Shown: one piece after another, positions 43,201 through 64,000 of the stretch
How the letters are laid out: each line of letters begins with the position of its first letter
Numbering within the stretch: the stretch's first letter is position 1
Assembly (NCBI GenBank): GCA_034509925.1
Contig: CM067533.1
Location: 2,620,001 to 2,684,000, forward strand
DNA length: 64,000 bases
Origin: Hirudinaria manillensis
Lineage: Eukaryota; Annelida; Clitellata; Hirudinida; Hirudinidae
Reading direction: 5' to 3'
Translations under genes and position numbers: made by a program
Notes under the pieces: model-generated
Database searches by the model: none
The model's input: only the letters and a program-made list of their open reading frames with translations
What the model was told of the DNA's origin: nothing

Positions 43201-43622
43201 ATTCCTGTTTTTGTAAGAATTCTTTCATGTTACAGAAAGGCTCGATAGGAGACAAGAACCAGGACAAAAAGGATGTCATTTATAAACCATCAGCCGATCC
43301 ACCAAAGAAACAACCGATTTTCTTCAAACCCCAGACCTCTTCAGATGAACCAGACGCGGCTTTAAATGGGTCCGAGAGAGATCTACAATCATCTCCCTCC
43401 GTCACTTTTAATCAAGGATCGAAAGTGAATGTTAATATCTGGGAAGGTACACCTAAGAATCGAGAGAATGACTGCGATTCTGGCCTTTACAGATACAGCA
43501 CGAGTCCGGCAGTCGAAGAGGATTATCCGTACAAATATTCCGTGTCGACATTCTTCGATAATCAAAATAACGCGAAAAAGTCTACCTATCAAAACTCACC
43601 CCCGAAAGATCCCATCTACTGA
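40270..43622 (+). CDS. Protocadherin, seven cadherin repeats, type I membrane protein
   Basis: Calcium-dependent cell-adhesion receptor of the plasma membrane. Two coding exons, 40270-43125 and 43236-43622, are joined in phase 0 over a 110-bp GTAAGT...TTACAG intron, giving 1,080 aa. I start at ATG 40270 (good Kozak context) because a signal peptide follows directly (hydrophobic MLFVLLLT). Upstream in-frame codons add a poor N-terminus. The ectodomain is encoded without introns. Calcium-binding linkers end each repeat: DENDN (~residue 125), DVNDN (239), DINNN (346), DVDDN (460), DKNDN (575), DLNDN (681). A degenerate seventh repeat follows. EC1 has the protocadherin-type LDREELC...C pattern. 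One transmembrane helix (~819-842) precedes RKKK and a ~240-residue Ser/Asn/Lys-rich tail. Seven repeats and a long tail resemble delta-1 protocadherins; orthology is not established. The tail contains VSTFFD, which fits the WAVE-complex-binding WIRS consensus. Confidence 0.95.
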
Positions 43623-44442
43623 TGCTAAACATGCGTATCTGTGTGCTTTTCTAACGAGCTATTTTGTTGTTGATGTTAGTGATCTTGCCCCTTGACGATT
43701 GTGCACGCAACTTTCAATGTGAACATTCCTCGTTTCATGATATCTCGATCCATTTTCAAAATATTGTTTACGAGCGGACGAGACTAGTCCCTCGAGACCA
43801 CTCTAGTGTTTACCTCTAATCGGAGGATGATAATGATTCCAGTGTTGACATTAAGTTTTTATCTGATGCGTCCGTCAATTGCTTTTCTGCTGCCCGCATG
43901 CATCGCAATGAATCCCAGGTTCCCACGGCACTTCAAATAATCAAAGTGCCTGCGCAGAGCTCGTATTTTGCAATTTGCAAATGCTTTTCGTCCGAGCGGA
44001 CTATTTTGTTTTTACAGTCTCGTCTCTTTTTGTGAATATTATTTTTTTTTTATAAATAAATGAAGTCAAACCAGGGTTTGTTTGAAAAATTTACCTAGAA
44101 TCTACAACAGCAACCAACTAGGAAACCAAAGAAGCATTAATGGGCTTAGAAAGTTCTAAGCTTCTCCGAAGGAAGCTTTCAGACGAAAGTTTGTCTATTG
44201 TTTTTAAAACGAACGAGCGAGGTGACCAAACGTGGTGTTTGCTTGAAGGAGAACATTGCACAACATAATAACTGACCTAACATTCACCAGACACTAACAT
44301 AAAAGTGTAGCTCGAAGCAATGAATCACGAGCAATAAATTAAAATGTAGTTCGAGAAGTTATGAAGGTTATGTCTGTCATCAGATGGGAAAATTTCTAGG
44401 AACTTCTTGAGAATGTGACCACCCACTGGAGATGAGAGCTCT
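43623..44442. other. Convergent intergenic region and protocadherin 3' UTR
   Basis: 820 bp separate the protocadherin stop from the KGD4 stop on the opposite strand. Plus-strand AATAAA hexamers at 44055-44060 and 44333-44338 are candidate polyadenylation signals for the protocadherin. No other gene is seen. Confidence 0.6.
44055..44060 (+). terminator. Candidate polyadenylation signal (AATAAA) for the protocadherin
   Basis: First plus-strand AATAAA after the stop codon at 43622, implying a 3' UTR of about 450 bp. A second AATAAA lies at 44333-44338. Assignment rests on position only. Confidence 0.45.
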
Positions 44443-45743
44443 TCACTCTGGGCCTCCTCTCTGTAACGAATGAATCATTCTAAAGTTATCTGTTAGTTAA
44501 AGCATAATTGGCTCTTCACGTCCTTAATGTGACATTTAATAAATTCACACCAGGCATTGTGAACCTTGAATCTTATCTTGAATCATCAATATGTATTACC
44601 CAAATGAATGATCACTCTATAACACATACCAAGTGCAAGAGTGTTAGTTTTTGGCCTCAAGTTAATTTCTTTGGAAAGTGTTAGGACCAAGTATATAAGT
44701 CTCAAGAATTTATGAATCACTTTGTATCCCACACATTTCAAATTGCCAACAAGCATTAATTTCCTGCTCATTATCACATTTTAAATGCTTGGCATTCTCT
44801 GACCAAATTAATCTAATTATATAAATTATATACATATAAATTGTCAGAAATATATAATATATATAATAGATATTTCTTACAATTTAATCTTCAGCATGGC
44901 ACAATTTTTACTCCCATCAAATGCATGAGAAAAACTTACACAGATGTAATCAATTTCTTCTTGACTGATTGGCTGGCGACGAAATCTCAGTGGAAGAGAC
45001 CATTCCTCGATTCCCGAACCTTTGGGTCTGCCAGTGGATCCCGAAGATGAAGAAGATGGCGCTTGGGTCTGGTGCTGCTGCATGGCTGGTTGTAACATAA
45101 TTCCAATAATATAATGTAGTTCCAATTTTAATCATGTTCCTTTTCATATTGCTAACTTTGATTGTTGTAATTGTTGCTAATTATTTTGAAAAGTGCTCAT
45201 CATTGATATTCAACTCAGGCTGAGTTCCTTAGTAAGACAAGTATTGATTTCTAAATAAATTATTTGTGCTTTGACAACATTTTTTTTCTTTGTGAGATTA
45301 ATGAATGAAATTAAGATATTGAAAAAGACCTTCAGTAAGTCCAATCAATATCAAAAATTTCTAAGAACAAAAAAATCTTTATGAGCACATGAGCAGACGT
45401 CCAACCCACTTAATTTCGAGGGTCAAAATTTAGTATCTGCTACATTAGAGCACAATAATTGCCACTATCAAATTGGCAAACATATTTAAATGCCAAACAA
45501 ATTATAAATTCATGAAACTAAAACTGAATATTTACCAGCGGCCAAGCGATTAGGAAACTTTATCAATGGTACGTGCTTTGCAACCTGTGTTACATTTAAA
45601 GGACTTATATTAGAGAATAAAAAAAAACCTTCAGCAGACAATTAACTGATTAACCATCATGCCACAAAACGTTCACAAAATTCAGCATACAAACATTAAA
45701 AACGAAAGTTCCGGTTAACCTTTATGATGCCCGATGAAGCCAT
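44443..45743 (-). CDS. MRPS36: KGD4/MRPS36, 2-oxoglutarate dehydrogenase complex subunit 4
   Basis: Small mitochondrial protein that tethers the E3 subunit (dihydrolipoamide dehydrogenase) to the E1-E2 core of the 2-oxoglutarate dehydrogenase complex; formerly listed as ribosomal protein MRPS36. I assembled it from four minus-strand exons: 45720-45743, 45536-45584, 44940-45085 and 44443-44460. All have GT-AG borders and consistent phases, and total 78 codons. The N-terminus MASSGIIK continues into VAKHVPLIKFPNR, matching the conserved PLIRFPDR segment of animal KGD4. The C-terminal part has LRFRRQPISQEEIDYI and ends RGGPE, like the family's YRRK..SQEE..FIQRGGPE. Human is 103 aa, so the Ser/Gln-rich linker is shorter here. 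The start ATG has an AACATGG context. The last coding exon is only 18 nt. Donor GTTAAC after exon 1 is weak; the other junctions look normal. Confidence 0.88.
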
Positions 45744-46495
45744 GTTACCAAAACAAAGTCGTAATGGTGATGAAGAGAAAGATCTAGTTTAGTGAAATTA
45801 AAAAATCCTACTTAACGCTTTCTGAAAGTAAATAGTTGTATCAATCACTATATTTATAATGTATAAATGTATGAACTGTTATTTTAACATCTGTATTGAA
45901 ATTCTATATTTTGTATTTTATTCATTTTCAAATTTTAGGAACAATTCAATTTCATGGGTGGGATCTAAATTTCCCATCATATCTACCACTAAGACGTATT
46001 TCTCAACGACTAAGCACTTCTTGATCTGTGAAAACGTATTCAAAGAGCTTTATAAGATGAAAATCAAGCACTCTAATACAGCCATAAGCAGACGTTCCTC
46101 AGAACTGTCAAAATTTCATTAGGTACAGACAATAGCCACATCACGCCCTGCTGAGTCAAGCATATTTAACGTAAACTTTTAACTGCTCCAAACCATGTGA
46201 ATTAAATCCCAATCATTAACTCCAAATGTGGTCTTGAACTTACCATACTCAAATCGACACTATTTATTATCTCAAATCCTTAATATATGCATCTTCCGAG
46301 AAGACGAAGGTGGACTATATCCATTTGCCAATTTGAATAAATATTCACTCCTTTTATTTACAACGTACAAAATTCGAAGTGTTAAACATCATATATACCA
46401 GCAAGCGTTCTAATTTTTCAAAAGTGAATTAATAATGTGACAAATACTGTTTTTGAACACCTGCACTACATTCTTGGAACCATAGCCAGAGGACA
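45744..46495. other. Spacer between the KGD4 and GH172-like genes, with a coding-like minus-strand run
   Basis: 752 bp between two minus-strand genes. Minus-strand AATAAA hexamers at 46353-46358 and 46263-46268 could end the GH172-like transcript. From about 46106 down to 45918 the minus strand has two coding-looking stretches in the same frame (SSEERLLMA..., then after a TTTTCACAG acceptor-like site IKKCLVVEKYVLVV...), separated by one TAA. I cannot link them to a start codon with consistent phases or to a known family, so no gene is called. Confidence 0.4.
46353..46358 (-). terminator. Candidate polyadenylation signal for the GH172-like gene
   Basis: AATAAA on the minus strand about 140 bp past the stop codon at 46496-46498. 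A second copy is at 46263-46268. Position only. Confidence 0.4.
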
Positions 46496-48871
46496 TCACT
46501 GAAGTGTGCAAAGTTCATAAGAAATATCATGCCATTGACTCAAAACTGTAATTCTGAAATCAGCTAAATAATTGCCACCTCCAGATTGATTTTTATCAAA
46601 ATCAGAAAGCTGTACTTCCATAGAATCATCTCTTAGAGAATACTTGTAAGTGGTGGGACCCATGGGAAACATCCACAAGCCAAGGTCAACATTGTTCAGT
46701 TCAATGTGACATAAGTCATTCCACTGAAATGGGTGCATGTGAAATGTCCTTTTTAAAACCAGTTTGGGATCAGGTGAAGCTGGAAGCAAAAACCTAAACT
46801 TCAAGACTGAACCACTTTGAAATGACATTCCACAGGTCAGAGGAGAGGGCTGGTTTGATAGAACATCAGAAATAAAATGGACAGACTCTAAAGAAAACAA
46901 AGTGCCATTGTGAGATGATCTGAATTTGTGTTGAGTCCTGGATAATTCATCACATAAAGTTATTTTGTCACAAACTTTGGCTTGATGTTGGTGAGTTTTG
47001 TAATAGAATAGGCTTAAGTAGCTGAAGACAGTTTCTTTGTTATGAATTTTCTCTCTGTAACTTACAAATGATATGTTCTCAGCTTTGGAAGTGTAGAAGG
47101 TTTTATGAGTGCCCTCCATTATAAATTCCAAAGACTCGTCGAAAGGAATTGGATCTAAAATGTGTTGGCGATAACAGACCCAAGAGTTACCATCATTTCG
47201 GCTCGTTAGAGCCAAAGGAACGCCCACAAATGAGTAGCTCGTGTTGGCAGCACCAGCAAAGCCATGGGCATAACTGAAGTAATCTTCCAATCCAGTTCCT
47301 CTGATTTTGGGAGTTTTGAGACCATCAATGTAGACCAAAGGATCTGCTTGTAAGGCTGCCCATCTCTCTATGAGAGATCCTTCAAGATTAGGTCTCAAGT
47401 TGCGAACTTCAACCCCGACTCCTACCAAATGACCCCAACCTCCAGTTACTTGAACCACCTGTCGTTGTTTGTCAGTTTGACCAGAATGAAACACCTGTGA
47501 GATGTGCAGGTGACCTGTTTGGATAGGATTATAGAAATTTTTGGATTCACTCAGTTGGTAGCAGACCATTTTAGTCTGATCCTTTTGAGGTTTCAAAGAG
47601 TGAGGAGAATACCTCAACTTGATCTTAGCACTCTTCCAAAATGGCATGGGAAGATACAAATATCCAACATTCAGCAGGTCATTCCTCGTGATCTGGCCTT
47701 CCAAGCCAAAATGGCAATTCCTGTTCATTCTTCCGTAACCGGCGCCTCTGAAATCATTTGGAATTCCTCCAGATATGAACAGGGATTCAATGGAAACATT
47801 AACTTGTGGTGAAAGAGCTTCATCATAATTAATGGTTAAAAAGATGTCACCCCAATTTTGGACAACCTTCTCAGTTTTCATATGGAGAATAGTTATTAGG
47901 AAGGATGTAATGATGCCCAAATATTCATCCGCCTCATACAATGTCAACACTTTGTTTGGTTTAAGGGGTACACAAAACAAATTGCATCCAAGGTCAGATT
48001 GAGGGCCATTTGCAACAGGATCTTGCAGAAGTTCAGCCAAAATTTCGAGACTTTCAACATTTTCTTTGTTGATGCTGTTTGCTGTACCTTGAAAACCAAA
48101 TGGAGCTTTCATGTAAGATATACTTGAATACTGTTTAACAGGACACTTCAATTCGTTACTAACACATTCCACTGTCATATTTAACAGATTAGGAGGATAA
48201 TCATTGTCATCAATGTAATAAACTTTGGCACTTTTATCATAACAGAGTTGGGTAAAGGCTCCTATGCCTGATAACGGTTTTGTATTACGTGAAGTAAGTG
48301 GGTGATAGAATGGATAACTTCTCGACAGCATAATCTCTTTTAATGTATATGAAGTGTCTAATTCATCAAGTTCAATGACAATCCTCAAATCATCCATGTC
48401 ATTAACAGTGAGGCTGTCAATATTGTCTGGAAAACTGGAAAACGGAGGTAAAATGTAAATGCGATATAAGCACCCGCAACCATAATCTTCAAATATTTTT
48501 ACCGTTCTTTTTTCATACGACAAATGAAACGAAAAGTCTGGAGAAAGGGGATTTGCAGTATCAGGATTAGAACTGGTCATTTCTGAAAACGATTCGTGCC
48601 TCATTCTTTTTGGCAAGTGAAGCAGATGATACTCTTTAGCAAAATAGCTTCTATGATATATCATACTAGATAATCCCCTAATCTTTGAGAATTGACTCTG
48701 GATCTGTCTTTGCAAGGGGGTATCAATATTCACTTTCCATGATGGATATAATTCCAACAACTTGGTTCTTCGTGGATAATTGTAATATAAAAAGCACACG
48801 AGAAACGCAAGGATAACATGTTTCCTAAAAAAGTAACACTTTCTACAAAAAATAATAACGAAATTCCTCAT
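46496..48871 (-). CDS. DUF2961/GH172-like glycosidase-family protein, type II membrane
   Basis: Single-exon gene, 791 aa, starting ATG at 48871. The N-terminus has a short basic segment and then a hydrophobic anchor (about residues 17-32, HVILAFLVCFLYY) with no obvious cleavage site. This suggests a type II membrane protein with its domain in the Golgi/ER lumen or outside the cell; several N-x-S/T sites fit that. Family features in order: LPMPFWKSAKI (~407), VTGGWGHLVGVGV (~475), VYIDG (~513-517) and GTGLEDYF (525-532), the signature of DUF2961, now GH172. Known bacterial GH172 enzymes act on fructofuranosides or D-arabinofuranosides. Substrate here is unknown. Glu529 matches one family catalytic Glu, but the position 21 residues upstream, where I expect the second, is Gln508, so activity is uncertain. 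It shares an upstream region with the divergent WDR7 gene. Confidence 0.85.
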   Translation of the reverse strand: MRNFVIIFCRKCYFFRKHVILAFLVCFLYYNYPRRTKLLELYPSWKVNIDTPLQRQIQSQFSKIRGLSSMIYHRSYFAKEYHLLHLPKRMRHESFSEMTSSNPDTANPLSPDFSFHLSYEKRTVKIFEDYGCGCLYRIYILPPFSSFPDNIDSLTVNDMDDLRIVIELDELDTSYTLKEIMLSRSYPFYHPLTSRNTKPLSGIGAFTQLCYDKSAKVYYIDDNDYPPNLLNMTVECVSNELKCPVKQYSSISYMKAPFGFQGTANSINKENVESLEILAELLQDPVANGPQSDLGCNLFCVPLKPNKVLTLYEADEYLGIITSFLITILHMKTEKVVQNWGDIFLTINYDEALSPQVNVSIESLFISGGIPNDFRGAGYGRMNRNCHFGLEGQITRNDLLNVGYLYLPMPFWKSAKIKLRYSPHSLKPQKDQTKMVCYQLSESKNFYNPIQTGHLHISQVFHSGQTDKQRQVVQVTGGWGHLVGVGVEVRNLRPNLEGSLIERWAALQADPLVYIDGLKTPKIRGTGLEDYFSYAHGFAGAANTSYSFVGVPLALTSRNDGNSWVCYRQHILDPIPFDESLEFIMEGTHKTFYTSKAENISFVSYREKIHNKETVFSYLSLFYYKTHQHQAKVCDKITLCDELSRTQHKFRSSHNGTLFSLESVHFISDVLSNQPSPLTCGMSFQSGSVLKFRFLLPASPDPKLVLKRTFHMHPFQWNDLCHIELNNVDLGLWMFPMGPTTYKYSLRDDSMEVQLSDFDKNQSGGGNYLADFRITVLSQWHDISYELCTLQ

Positions 48872-49614
48872 TTACAAATGTGCTCCAAAACCAAAACATC
48901 GCAGGTACTAATACAGGTTTAAAATGTAACAAATTTGTGTTAAATTAAAACTATCAAAACTGCACTTATAAAATGTGTATTATATTGAAGAAAATCACGA
49001 TTAACAATAAGAAATTTATACAATTTTTAAATACATTTTAGCTTTATTTCAAAGAAAAATTACCTAGTGTTCGCAATGGCTGAAATTGAACGTATTCTTC
49101 AATTCCTTGCTATAACAACAAATTGTAAATTTGCCGTAATAATACTTTTGCTCAACTCAGCTATGTTGTCATAACATTATCATATGGATTTTGTTGATCA
49201 GTGAAAACGGGTTGGTACCGGAAAGCAGATCAGAACAGAACGTTTGATAGAAAGTTAGTTTGATCAGGTATTTGGATTCTGAATAATTTACTGGTTTAAT
49301 TTGTTTTGATAATTATCTGGCCAAATCTTGTCGCGTTGCTTGTAATTGCGCTGCTGGTATTTTGCCTTGATGCGTGCACTAGAGCTATAACGTTTTTATT
49401 TGTTGAAATCAATTCTCAGCCTTTATTGTTTTTAAAGTTCTTTTATAAGTATATGTAATATTTTGTTTAAAATGCCTAAATTATTTAAAAATAGACGGAC
49501 TAACTTTAAAAAATTGAGGCTCACTTTTCCAGATTCAAACAAGGGTCTGTAACATTATTGCATTTTGTTATTGTTATTTAACTATTATCTTTTTAATTTG
49601 GTTGCAATCCTGTG
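48872..49614. promoter_or_regulatory. Divergent intergenic region between the GH172-like gene and WDR7
   Basis: 743 bp (863 bp to the conserved WDR7 start) separate two head-to-head start codons. It probably holds promoters and 5' UTRs for both. An untranslated first WDR7 exon could lie here. The sequence is AT-rich and I recognise no specific element. Confidence 0.45.
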
Positions 49615-49734
49615 ATGCTGGAGTCCACATCGTATAAAATGAATCTTTATGCAGAAAACCAACCATTGCTTCATTCAAAAAGTACAGCCTCCCTGCAGTC
49701 AGAGCCATCTTCGTCACCATCAATACCCAAGGTC

Positions 49735-63991
<14,257 letters not shown>

Positions 63992-64000
63992 GTGATTTCT

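Noticed and set aside
45859..46122. Plus-strand 87-codon frame with acceptor-like and donor-like ends
   Set aside because: It has no recognisable similarity and is AT-rich, and two other frames over the same bases look equally coding-like. The evidence does not favour any one of them.
46459..46496. ATG overlapping the stop of the GH172-like gene (MSSGYGSKNVVQ on the minus strand)
   Set aside because: It resembles a coupled stop-start, but this is a eukaryotic locus. The frame ends within 28 codons, and I could not join it by splicing to downstream exons with matching phase.

Overview
This window comes from an animal (invertebrate) genome. The protein-coding genes have spliceosomal introns with GT-AG borders, and trinucleotide and tetranucleotide microsatellites are abundant. 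The gene content is metazoan: a protocadherin, WDR7/rabconnectin-3 beta, and the mitochondrial 2-oxoglutarate dehydrogenase subunit KGD4/MRPS36. A lophotrochozoan such as an annelid or mollusc is my best guess from the overall look; no sequence marker here proves it.

Layout. (1) 1-32321 is one uninterrupted composite satellite array that already runs at the left window edge. Each unit is a GC-richer core of about 310 bp followed by 1-6 copies of an 89-bp subrepeat, the last copy always a truncated 81-bp form. Unit lengths are therefore quantised as 302 + 89n bp. I count 56 units and about 173 subrepeats. (2) 32322-40269 is AT-rich and microsatellite-rich sequence with no gene I can recognise. 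(3) 40270-43622 (+) is a two-exon seven-cadherin-repeat protocadherin. (4) 44443-45743 (-) is a four-exon KGD4/MRPS36 gene whose exons are too short to show up as long ORFs. (5) 46496-48871 (-) is a single-exon type II membrane protein with a DUF2961/GH172-type domain. (6) 49735 (or 49615) to past the right edge (+) is WDR7; I resolve 27 phase-consistent exons covering about 1,426 codons, up to just before the C-terminal WD40 repeats.

Gene relations. The protocadherin and KGD4 are convergent, KGD4 and the GH172-like gene lie in tandem on the minus strand, and the GH172-like gene and WDR7 are divergent with roughly 0.75-0.86 kb between their start codons. The four genes act in unrelated processes: adhesion, the TCA cycle, a secretory-pathway glycosidase-like protein, and V-ATPase regulation. 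They are neighbours, not a pathway.

The most unusual structure is the quantised composite satellite. Its core looks like an insertion into an older 89-bp satellite that was then co-amplified. Second is the GH172-like protein, which appears to carry Gln where the family has a catalytic Glu.
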